Shown one piece after another: positions 1 through 6,442 of a stretch of DNA of 7,642 bases. The notes beneath the pieces were generated by a model, which was not told where the DNA came from, ran no database searches, and saw only the letters and a list, made by a program, of their open reading frames with translations. Where the stretch lies: contig JAKCEC010000059.1 in NCBI GenBank assembly GCA_021841725.1, positions 1 through 7,642 on the forward strand. The letters are read 5' to 3'. A program made the position numbers and the translations under genes. Within the stretch, counting starts at the first letter, position 1; the number at the start of each line of letters is the position of its first letter. The stretch is from Actinomycetes bacterium. GTDB lineage: Bacteria; Actinomycetota; Acidimicrobiia; Acidimicrobiales; RAAP-2.

Positions 1-1
1 C

Positions 2-496
<495 letters not shown>

Positions 497-510
497 GCAC
501 CGGGGGGACC

Positions 511-541
511 CGTCCCGCGGGGCTTCGCTAGTCTCGGGACG
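511..541. repeat. 7-bp inverted repeat in the ahcY-PLP enzyme spacer
   Basis: The arms CGTCCCG (511-517) and CGGGACG (535-541) are perfect reverse complements around a 17-base loop. It lies 14 bases after the ahcY stop codon and about 20 bases before the ribosome binding site of the next gene. There is no T-run after the right arm, so it is not a standard intrinsic terminator. It could be an operator, a leader hairpin or chance in GC-rich DNA. The loop contains TAGTCT (529-534), which would fit a loose TANNNT -10 box, but no TTGAC-like -35 box is visible at the right distance. Confidence 0.3.
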
Positions 542-561
542 TGCGCGACGACGCGCGTTCT

Positions 562-568
562 AGGGGGT
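562..568 (+). promoter_or_regulatory. Ribosome binding site deciding the start of the PLP enzyme
   Basis: The purine-rich AGGGGGT at 562-568 lies 4 bases before ATG 573, a workable distance. It overlaps the alternative in-frame GTG at 567, which therefore has no ribosome binding site of its own. This is why ATG 573 is preferred. Confidence 0.6.
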
Positions 569-572
569 GCTC

Positions 573-1523
573 ATGAAGTCACACGCGGCCCGGCGCACCG
601 TCCTCGACGCCATCGGCGACACGCCCCTGATCGAGATCGACGGGGTGTGGGCGAAACTCGAATACCTCAATCCGTCGGGCTCGATCAAGGCGCGGATGGC
701 GCGCTACCTCATCGAACGCGCCGAGCGCGAGGGACTGCTGGCCCCCGGTGACACCATCGTCGAGGCCTCGAGTGGCAACACCGGCAACGCCATGAGCATG
801 GTCGCCGCGGTCAAGGGGTACCGGATGATCGTGGTCATGCCCGAGGGGCTCAGCGCCGAACGCGCGGCCATCTCGAGCGCCTTCGGTGCGGAGCTCGTCA
901 CCGTCGGCACCTTCCACGTCAACGAGGCGCTGGAGGTCGCGCGCGAACTGGGCCGGCGGCCGGGTCACTTCTGCCCGCGCCAGTTCGAATCCGAATGGAA
1001 CGTGGAGGAGAACCGCGAGTGGCTGGGCCCCGAGATCTTGCGTCAACTGCCCGACGGCGAGGTGCCCGACGCCTTCGTCATGGGCGTCGGCACGGGGGGC
1101 ACCCTGATCGGGGTGGGTCAGGCCCTGCGCGAGGCCAACCCCGACGTGCAGATCGTGGGTCTCGAACCCAGCGAATCCTGCACCATCCTGTGCGGGGACA
1201 CCGGTCTGCACAAGATCGAAGGTATCGCCGACGGCTTCGTCCCCGAGATCTTCCGGCGCCACCGCGACCTGGTGACCCGGGTGCTCGACGTGCACAGCGA
1301 CGACGCGGTGGCCGAGATGCGGCGCCTGGCGCGCGACTACGGCCTGCTGGTCGGTCCCAGTTCGGGCGCCAACATGGTCGCCGCCCGGCGCCTGCTCGAG
1401 GAGGACCCCACGCGTCTGGTGGTCACGGTCATGTGTGACGAGGGCGAGAAGTACCTGAGCGAGTACTTCATCCCCGAGGTGCGGCCCGTGCCGCTCGCGC
1501 GCCTGTCCCTCGACGCGCACTAA
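573..1523 (+). CDS. PLP-dependent enzyme, cysteine synthase / cystathionine beta-synthase superfamily
   Basis: A 316-residue fold-type II PLP enzyme. Visible landmarks are the opening IGDTPLIEI, the PLP lysine in NPSGSIKAR (Lys39), the substrate-carboxylate loop SSGNTGN (66-72), the phosphate-binding GVGTGGT (171-177), GPSSGAN with the serine expected to contact the pyridine nitrogen (Ser263), and the late [11 protein letters not shown] block. The length matches CysK/CysM and the catalytic core of CBS without a regulatory domain. Several positions depart from CysK: IKAR instead of VKDR after the PLP lysine, about ten residues missing between the first strand and KLE, and QFESEWN...EWLGPEI where O-acetylserine sulfhydrylases have QF-NPAN...TTGPEI. 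The substrate is therefore not settled; cysteine synthase, cystathionine beta-synthase or another beta-replacement or elimination activity are possible. Position directly after ahcY makes use of homocysteine plausible, but that is inference. An alternative GTG start at 567 would add two residues. Confidence 0.88.
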   Translation: MKSHAARRTVLDAIGDTPLIEIDGVWAKLEYLNPSGSIKARMARYLIERAEREGLLAPGDTIVEASSGNTGNAMSMVAAVKGYRMIVVMPEGLSAERAAISSAFGAELVTVGTFHVNEALEVARELGRRPGHFCPRQFESEWNVEENREWLGPEILRQLPDGEVPDAFVMGVGTGGTLIGVGQALREANPDVQIVGLEPSESCTILCGDTGLHKIEGIADGFVPEIFRRHRDLVTRVLDVHSDDAVAEMRRLARDYGLLVGPSSGANMVAARRLLEEDPTRLVVTVMCDEGEKYLSEYFIPEVRPVPLARLSLDAH

Positions 1524-1556
1524 GCGCCACGCCCTCGCCCGACGTCGTGAGAGACT

Positions 1557-1571
1557 GTCGAGCGATTCGAC
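1557..1571. repeat. Short inverted repeat upstream of xylB
   Basis: GTCGA (1557-1561) and TCGAC (1567-1571) are perfect complements around the 5-base loop GCGAT, directly before the xylB ribosome binding site. No T-run follows. With 5-bp arms in GC-rich DNA it may be chance. It is recorded because it is the only structured element in the 61-base spacer. Confidence 0.2.
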
Positions 1572-1574
1572 CGG

Positions 1575-1580
1575 AAGGAG
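1575..1580 (+). promoter_or_regulatory. Ribosome binding site for xylB (supports GTG start)
   Basis: AAGGAG at 1575-1580 is a near-perfect Shine-Dalgarno core, followed by AACC and then GTG at 1585. This spacing selects the GTG as the start codon. Confidence 0.8.
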
Positions 1581-1584
1581 AACC

Positions 1585-3027
1585 GTGGACCTCGTGGCGG
1601 GCGTCGACTCCTCCACCCAGTCGTGCAAGGTCGTCGTGCGCGACGCGCGCAGTGGCCGTCTCGTGCGCGAGGGGCGAGCGGCGCACCCCGACGGCACCGA
1701 AGTCGACCCCGAGGAATGGTGGCGCGCGCTGAGCACGGCCATCGACGCCGCGGGGGGCTGGGACGACGTCGCCGCCGTCAGCGTCGCGGGGCAACAACAC
1801 GGGATGGTCTGCCTCGACGAGGACGGTCACGTGGTGCGCCCGGCGCTCCTGTGGAACGACACGCGCTCCGCGGCCAGCGCCGCGGATCTCACGCGAGAAC
1901 TCGGCGCGACGACCTGGGCCCGGGCGGTGGGTCTCGTGCCGGTCGCCTCCTACACCGTCACCAAGTTACGTTGGCTGGCCGAACACGAGCCCGACCTCGC
2001 CGCGCGGGTGGCCGCGGTGTGCCTGCCCCACGATTGGCTGACCTGGCGACTCTCGGGTTCGCGGACGATCACCGATCTCACCACCGACCGTTCCGACGCC
2101 TCGGGGACCGGTTACTTCGACCCGCGCACGGACACCTATCGTCGCGACCTCCTCGTGCACGCCTTCGGGCGCGACCTCGTCGTGCCGCGGGTGCTCGGAC
2201 CGTGCGAGCCCGTCGACGCCACGGCACCCTGGGTCCTCGCGCCGGGGGGTGGCGACAACGCGGCGGCGTACCTGGGGGTGCACGCCGACGACGCCGTGGT
2301 GGTGTCGCTGGGCACCTCGGGCACCGTCGCGGTGCGCAGTGGGTCAATGCCGGTGGACCCGACGGGGACCGTGGCGGGTTTCGCGGACCTGACGGGCGCG
2401 TTCTTGCCCCTCGTGTGCACCCTCAACGCCGCGCGCGTCCTCGACGCCGTGGCGAACGTGATGGGCACGGACCTCGAGGGACTCAGCGAACTCGCCCGCT
2501 CGGCGCCCGCCGGCGCCCGGGGACTCACGCTGGTGCCCTACTTCGAAGGTGAGCGGACCCCTAACCTCCCCCTCGCCACCGGGGCGTTGCACGGCATCAC
2601 CCTCGCCAACCTCACGCCGGCGAATCTGGCGCGCGCGGCGGTGGAGGGAATGCTGCTCGGGGTGGCGAGTGGCCTCGACGCCCTGAGGGCGTCGGCGTCG
2701 GCCCGCCTCGTGCTCGTCGGCGGCGGCGCTCGCTCACGCGCGGTGCGCGAGATCGCGCCCAGCGTCTTCGGGGCCCCGGTCGACGTGCCCCCACCCGGGG
2801 AGTACGTGGCCGACGGGGCGGCCCGCCAGGCGGCGTGGGTCCTCGACCCCTCGCCGGCGCCACCGCGCTGGGACCAGGGTCGCGGCGAGGCCCAGCGTTA
2901 CGACGCCCCCCCGACCCCGGGACTGCGCGAACGCTACCTCGACGGCGCCGCCCACTACCTCGAGCGCGCCGGCGTCACCGACGAGAGCCTCGGTGGACCT
3001 AGCGGTACCCCGCGAAGAGGTCGGTGA
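1585..3027 (+). CDS. xylB: Xylulokinase-type FGGY carbohydrate kinase
   Basis: Predicted to phosphorylate D-xylulose (or a similar ketopentose) with ATP to give xylulose 5-phosphate for the pentose phosphate pathway. The 480 residues match the usual xylulokinase length. The N-terminal FGGY domain shows the ATP-phosphate loop [10 protein letters not shown] (6-15), the sugar-binding GQQHGMV (69-75), LLWNDTRS (88-95), and [12 protein letters not shown] followed by [13 protein letters not shown], a hallmark of XylB. The C-terminal domain has [11 protein letters not shown] with the likely catalytic base Asp224, SLGTSGTV (241-248), YFEGERTPN (319-327) and the nucleotide-site glycine run LVGGGARS (377-384). 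The GTG start is chosen because it follows a good ribosome binding site and the first strand begins at once. No xylose isomerase or sugar transporter is in the window, so the exact ketose is inferred from motifs only. The last nine or so codons run antisense into the converging deacetylase gene and look non-conserved. Confidence 0.92.
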   Translation: MDLVAGVDSSTQSCKVVVRDARSGRLVREGRAAHPDGTEVDPEEWWRALSTAIDAAGGWDDVAAVSVAGQQHGMVCLDEDGHVVRPALLWNDTRSAASAADLTRELGATTWARAVGLVPVASYTVTKLRWLAEHEPDLAARVAAVCLPHDWLTWRLSGSRTITDLTTDRSDASGTGYFDPRTDTYRRDLLVHAFGRDLVVPRVLGPCEPVDATAPWVLAPGGGDNAAAYLGVHADDAVVVSLGTSGTVAVRSGSMPVDPTGTVAGFADLTGAFLPLVCTLNAARVLDAVANVMGTDLEGLSELARSAPAGARGLTLVPYFEGERTPNLPLATGALHGITLANLTPANLARAAVEGMLLGVASGLDALRASASARLVLVGGGARSRAVREIAPSVFGAPVDVPPPGEYVADGAARQAAWVLDPSPAPPRWDQGRGEAQRYDAPPTPGLRERYLDGAAHYLERAGVTDESLGGPSGTPRRGR

Positions 3028-3862
3028 CGTGGCCTGCGACGCCACGCGGGTCGGTGACGCGAACGAACCACTCGGTACCCATTGCGTCGCGGAACTCCTC
3101 GGGTGACATCTTCATCCAGAACGAATCACCGATCTGCGAGGCGTGCGCGGCGAGCGCCTCGTACTTGGCGGCGGTAACGGAGCGCACGTCGATGCTCGCG
3201 TCGATCCGGTCGTCGGGCGTGCCCATGTGCAGGGGCTCTCCTTCGAGACTCGGGGGACCCTCGGGCTCGCGCACGATCCCGCGCGCCGCGTCGTCCTCGA
3301 CGCGACGGCGGGCCTCCTCCTCCCAGCGCGCCCGCATTATCTCCATCACCGAATCGGGAATGGCGTTGTAGTACAGCGTGGGACGGTAGTCGATGAGCTC
3401 CAGGGCCGCCCGGGTGATGCGATTGGCCTGGATATGGTCGGGGTGGCCGTAGAAACCGATCTCGTTATACGTCATCACCACCTGGGGTCGCTCCTCGCGC
3501 AAGAGGGCCGCGAGTCGCGCCGCCGCGACCGCCACCGGGGCGGACCAGAAACTGGCGGGGTCGTCGTTCTGGGGCCACCCCATCATCCCCGAATCGCGGT
3601 AACCGAGGCGCACTAAGCGGTCGATGCCGAGAATCTCGACCGCCCGGTCGAGTTCCTTCGCCCTCACCGCGGCCACCAGGTCCGCGTCGTGGTGGTCGGC
3701 GTCGGGTTTGGCGCCCTCGGGGTCGTCGCCGCACTCGCCATTGGTGCACGTCACCAGGACGGTACGCACGCCCTGATCGGCCAGCAGGCGATAGAGACCG
3801 CCGGTGGACGTCGCCTCGTCGTCGGGGTGCGCGTGCACCGCCAAAAATGTCAAGTCGCTCAT
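2999..3862 (-). CDS. PIG-L family zinc deacetylase, MshB/Mca-like (second of tandem pair)
   Basis: A 287-residue cytosolic metalloenzyme of the LmbE/PIG-L family, which removes acyl groups from N-acetylglucosamine-type substrates or splits thiol-conjugate amides. The metal and catalytic signature AHPDDE (11-16) supplies His12 and Asp15 as zinc ligands and Asp14 as the general base. GFYGHPDH (136-143) supplies Tyr138 and the third ligand His143. These match, with constant spacing, the zinc site known from mycobacterial MshB. LAAHASQ (238-244) and the ending DLFAG are also typical of actinobacterial MshB/Mca relatives. Length matches Mca and MshB (about 290-300). The Mca lysine just after HPDDES is not present, so neither Mca nor MshB can be named. 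The start is the ATG whose first base is 3862: it has GGAGGA at 3868-3873 and overlaps the upstream gene's stop as ATGA. An arginine-rich upstream extension of the frame is a shadow of that gene. It probably arose by duplication with its neighbour. Confidence 0.9.
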   Translation of the reverse strand: MSDLTFLAVHAHPDDEATSTGGLYRLLADQGVRTVLVTCTNGECGDDPEGAKPDADHHDADLVAAVRAKELDRAVEILGIDRLVRLGYRDSGMMGWPQNDDPASFWSAPVAVAAARLAALLREERPQVVMTYNEIGFYGHPDHIQANRITRAALELIDYRPTLYYNAIPDSVMEIMRARWEEEARRRVEDDAARGIVREPEGPPSLEGEPLHMGTPDDRIDASIDVRSVTAAKYEALAAHASQIGDSFWMKMSPEEFRDAMGTEWFVRVTDPRGVAGHVTDLFAGYR

Positions 3863-4674
3863 CGCAGTCCTCCGAATAAATCTTCGACACAGGCTAGTGA
3901 CGTCGGGTCGCGACGCCAGCCGAGTCGGTAGTACTCGGTGCCGAAGAGCAGCGCGAACAGCTCGGCGTCCATGTCGACCAGGTCGGCGTTGTCGACCTGG
4001 GAGGCGTGCGTGGCGATGGCCGCCTGCTTGCGCGCACTGAAGCGTGCGACGTCCATCACGCAGGTGACCGCTTCGTCGTCGGTGTCGGTCACGGCGTCCT
4101 CGATCCACGCCGGCAGCGTCACCGCGCGCGAACGCGCGAGCGACACGAAAGTGGTGAGGACGCGACGGGGTACGACCGGGTAGAAGAGCCGCTGGGCCCG
4201 GGTACTGAGCTCGACCGCGCGGCGGGTGACCCGGTGGGCCATCACGTGGTCGGGGTGGCCGTAGAAGCCACTCTCGTCGTAGGTCACCACCACCGCGGCG
4301 CCCTCCTGGTCGATCACGTCGGCGACGAGGCGCGCCGTGGTCTCGAGGTCGGCGTTGACGAAGGCGCCGGGGGCCTCGTTCGTGGCCCAGCCCCGCATCC
4401 CCGAATCCTCGAAGCCGAGCGTGATCTGACGCTCGACGCCCACCAACGCACCCGCGCGCATCAGTTCCGCGGCGCGCGTGGCGCGCGTGGTCGCCGCGTC
4501 GTGGTCCGGGTCGTCGCCCGCGCGACCGCGGTCGTCGAGGCCGAGTTGTCCCGTGGTGCAGGTGACGAGGACGTTGCGCACGCCGCGTTCGCCGTAGTGC
4601 GACGTCACCCCCGCGGTGAAGAGGGCTTCGTCATCGGGGTGCGCGTGGACGCACAGCAGCGTCGGTCTGGCCAT
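3859..4674 (-). CDS. PIG-L family zinc deacetylase, MshB/Mca-like (first of tandem pair)
   Basis: A 271-residue paralogue of the gene that follows it. It keeps every active-site element at identical residue numbers: AHPDDE (11-16; His12, Asp14, Asp15) and GFYGHPDH (136-143; Tyr138, His143). It also shares VLVTCT, the DSGMRGW block (90-96), ATHASQ (221-226) and a C-terminal EDLFGG. The family acts in the cytosol on glucosamine-linked substrates; in actinobacteria close relatives are the mycothiol enzymes MshB (deacetylase in biosynthesis) and Mca (conjugate amidase in detoxification). Compared with its partner it lacks about 16 residues in the variable region before the AHASQ helix, so substrate preference probably differs. 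It begins 9 bases after the transporter stop and no Shine-Dalgarno sequence is visible before its ATG, which suggests translation coupled to the transporter. Its TGA overlaps the ATG of the next gene by 4 bases. The precise substrate cannot be assigned. Confidence 0.9.
   Translation of the reverse strand: MARPTLLCVHAHPDDEALFTAGVTSHYGERGVRNVLVTCTTGQLGLDDRGRAGDDPDHDAATTRATRAAELMRAGALVGVERQITLGFEDSGMRGWATNEAPGAFVNADLETTARLVADVIDQEGAAVVVTYDESGFYGHPDHVMAHRVTRRAVELSTRAQRLFYPVVPRRVLTTFVSLARSRAVTLPAWIEDAVTDTDDEAVTCVMDVARFSARKQAAIATHASQVDNADLVDMDAELFALLFGTEYYRLGWRRDPTSLACVEDLFGGLR
3868..3873 (-). promoter_or_regulatory. Ribosome binding site inside the upstream gene
   Basis: On the - strand GGAGGA lies 5 bases before the ATG at 3862, within the last codons of the upstream deacetylase. 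It fixes the start of the second deacetylase and indicates translation of both from one message. Confidence 0.75.
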
Positions 4675-4683
4675 TGGACGAGA

Positions 4684-6261
4684 TTAGGAGATGGAGATCT
4701 GAATCACGCGCACCACCAACAGCGCCCCCGCCGTGAAGAGGTAGATGCTCTGTCCCCGCATCAAGAGGCGCCGCGCGCGCGAACTGGGCAGCGGGGCGAG
4801 CAGGGTGAGCCGCGGGGTGCGCCAGTCGCGCCGGTCGATATCGACCACGGGGGGCGGGGCCATCTTGCGCCACCCGATGGGCAGACCGATGATCAGACCC
4901 AGCGCGTCCGCGGCGCCGAGCCACTCCAGCAGCGCGATCACGTTGAGCGAGGCGAAGAGCGTCGAGACCATCAGGCCGATGGACAGGACCACCAGGACCG
5001 ACACGATGACGATGGCGATGGCGTTGAGCCACTTGGGGTTGACCCACGGACCCATGACCGCGCGGTCGTTGCACAGCAGGAGCACGATGATGGTGGTCGA
5101 GGGCAACATCAGGCCCGCGATGGCCTGAACCGCCAGGGTGATGAGGCCGAGGGGGGCGTGCGGTATCAGCGTCACGGCGCCCGCCACGGCGAGCAGGGCC
5201 GCGAAGCCCCCGTAGAAGCCCTTGGCCTCGGAGAACCGCGCGTTGAGCCCCTGGTGGGTGTTCGAGAGATCGCTGATCGCGTAGGAACTGGCTAGCGTCA
5301 CGGCCGCCGCGCCGATGACCGAGGCGTTGAGCAACAAGATGGCGAAGAACCCGCCCGCGCCGTGACCGACGTAGCGATTGAGCCCGCGCGCGACCTCCAG
5401 GGCCGAGGTGAAGGCGCCGGTCCCACCGTGACCCGCGAGGCCCGCCGCGGTCGACGCCATCAACGCGGCCGCGCCGATGGCCACGATCACCGAGCCGATG
5501 ATCGTGTCGGCACGCTCGTAGTTGAGCCAGCGCGGCGTGATCTTCTTGTCGACGATGTTGGACTCCTGGAAGAAGAGCTGCCAGGGCGCGACGGTGGTGC
5601 CGATGATCGAGATGATGAGCAGGACCGCCGTGGAACTGGCCCCGCCGCGGATGCCCGGGGTCAGCGAGTGGACGATCACCTGGTGCACCCGGGGCTTAAC
5701 CACCGCCAGCAACGGAATCACGAAGAGGTTAATGGCCACGAAGAGCATCATGAAACGTTCCCAGCGGCGAAAGGACCCCGTGGCGGTGACCGCGAACAAG
5801 AGGGTGACGGCGACGGGTACCGAGAGGTAGGGCGACACCCCGAAGTACTCCATCGAGAGTGAGACGCCGATGAACTCGGTGACGATGATGATGAAGTTGA
5901 GAAAGAGGATCGAGTAGATCGAGAGATTACCCCAGTAACGTCCGAATCGTTCGCGGATCAATCGGCCGTGGCCCACGCCGGTGACCGCGCCGAGTCGCGC
6001 GACCATCTCTTGGATGATGATGAGTACGGGGATGAGCAGTGGCAGGGTCCACAGGAGTGTGTAGCCGTAGTTCTGCCCGGCCTGGGCGTAGGTGGAGACG
6101 CCGCCGGCGTCGTTATCGCCGACCATGACGATGAGACCGGGACCGATGATGGCGAGCAGGGTCAAGAGACGCGCGCGCGGACCACGGCGTGCGCCGTGGT
6201 CGTGGGAGCCGATGGTCCCGAAGGCCCCGGCGATCTGGTGTTCGCTGGACTGCTCGCTCAC
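4684..6261 (-). CDS. NRAMP-superfamily divalent metal transporter, NRMT-like (probable Mg2+)
   Basis: A 525-residue integral membrane protein with about 12 hydrophobic segments, a polar N-terminus (1-30) and a C-terminal extension. The NRAMP fold is recognised from GPGLIVMVGDNDAGG (40-54) in TM1, followed by YAQAGQNYGYTLLW, and from TM6 with TTVAPWQLFFQES (222-234). In Mn/Fe NRAMPs these sites read DPGN and MPH and provide Asp, Asn and a soft Met ligand. Here Asp51 is kept, but Asn is Gly54, Met is Ala225 and the His is Trp227. From memory of the NRMT literature, Asn-to-Gly and Met-to-Ala mark NRAMP-related Mg2+ transporters, so Mg2+ uptake is more likely than Mn2+/Fe2+. After the core come a basic loop (about 463-503) and one more helix (about 504-522). 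The GTG at 6261 is chosen for the strong ribosome binding site AAAGGAGGTGG just before it. The gene follows a soluble MgtE-type sensor and leads into two PIG-L genes. Confidence 0.92.
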   Translation of the reverse strand: MSEQSSEHQIAGAFGTIGSHDHGARRGPRARLLTLLAIIGPGLIVMVGDNDAGGVSTYAQAGQNYGYTLLWTLPLLIPVLIIIQEMVARLGAVTGVGHGRLIRERFGRYWGNLSIYSILFLNFIIIVTEFIGVSLSMEYFGVSPYLSVPVAVTLLFAVTATGSFRRWERFMMLFVAINLFVIPLLAVVKPRVHQVIVHSLTPGIRGGASSTAVLLIISIIGTTVAPWQLFFQESNIVDKKITPRWLNYERADTIIGSVIVAIGAAALMASTAAGLAGHGGTGAFTSALEVARGLNRYVGHGAGGFFAILLLNASVIGAAAVTLASSYAISDLSNTHQGLNARFSEAKGFYGGFAALLAVAGAVTLIPHAPLGLITLAVQAIAGLMLPSTTIIVLLLCNDRAVMGPWVNPKWLNAIAIVIVSVLVVLSIGLMVSTLFASLNVIALLEWLGAADALGLIIGLPIGWRKMAPPPVVDIDRRDWRTPRLTLLAPLPSSRARRLLMRGQSIYLFTAGALLVVRVIQISIS

Positions 6262-6264
6262 GCT

Positions 6265-6275
6265 CCACCTCCTTT
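6265..6275 (-). promoter_or_regulatory. Strong ribosome binding site for the NRAMP-family gene
   Basis: On the - strand AAAGGAGGTGG is close to a full anti-Shine-Dalgarno match, with 6 bases between AGGAGG and GTG 6261. It rules out the upstream in-frame start at 6303, which lies inside the hairpin. Confidence 0.85.
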
Positions 6276-6279
6276 CGTT

Positions 6280-6312
6280 CTCGCGTGGTCGTGTGCGGCA
6301 CAACCACGCGAG
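6280..6312 (-). promoter_or_regulatory. Leader hairpin / inverted repeat before the NRAMP-family gene
   Basis: The + strand arms CTCGCGTGGT (6280-6289) and ACCACGCGAG (6303-6312) are perfect 10-base complements. Inside them TGTG (6292-6295) and CACA (6299-6302) can add a second 4-bp stem with a CGG loop, leaving a 2-base bulge. In the transcript the element ends 4 bases before the AAAGGAGGTGG ribosome binding site. It has no U-run, so it is not an ordinary terminator. It may be an operator for a metal regulator, a translational control hairpin, or an RNA-processing site that separates expression of the two genes. No match to M-box or yybP-ykoY (Mg/Mn) riboswitch consensus was seen. Confidence 0.6.
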
Positions 6313-6442
6313 GCGAAGAGGGCGCTAGAGGCGCAGTTCGTCTCCCCTCGGAGGTTGAGTCATGTCGTGGACAGCTCGCAGGCTGGTACTGGGGGGTTTC
6401 AGGCGGGCCCCCTTAGAACAGCGCGACGCGAGGGGGCGGACA

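Noticed and set aside
579..1742. Long open frame on the - strand opposite the PLP enzyme
   Set aside because: It is antisense to a protein with clear catalytic motifs, its translation is rich in Arg, His, Gly and Asp without a recognisable fold, and long empty frames are expected in GC-rich DNA.
3863..4108. Upstream extension of the second deacetylase (extra 82 residues)
   Set aside because: The extension overlaps the conserved 3' part of the upstream gene in another frame and is arginine-rich. The ATG at 3862 has a good ribosome binding site and gives the family's normal N-terminus.
4006..5295. 429-codon open frame on the + strand across the deacetylase and transporter
   Set aside because: It is antisense to two well-recognised genes, its translation is low-complexity (Arg, Gly, His, Glu, Asp), and it matches no family I know.
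6262..6303. Upstream start for the NRAMP-family gene (14 extra residues)
   Set aside because: It falls within the hairpin arm and would place the strong ribosome binding site inside the coding region. GTG 6261 fits far better.
6391..6412. G-run/C-run hairpin as a terminator of the sensor gene
   Set aside because: Only a 5-bp stem of G and C runs with an 11-base loop and no T-tract on the - strand; likely chance.
6262..6442. Mg2+ (M-box) or Mn2+ (yybP-ykoY) riboswitch in the spacer
   Set aside because: Neither conserved core could be matched by eye; the spacer shows only the hairpin and GC-rich sequence. A covariance-model scan (Infernal with Rfam) would decide.
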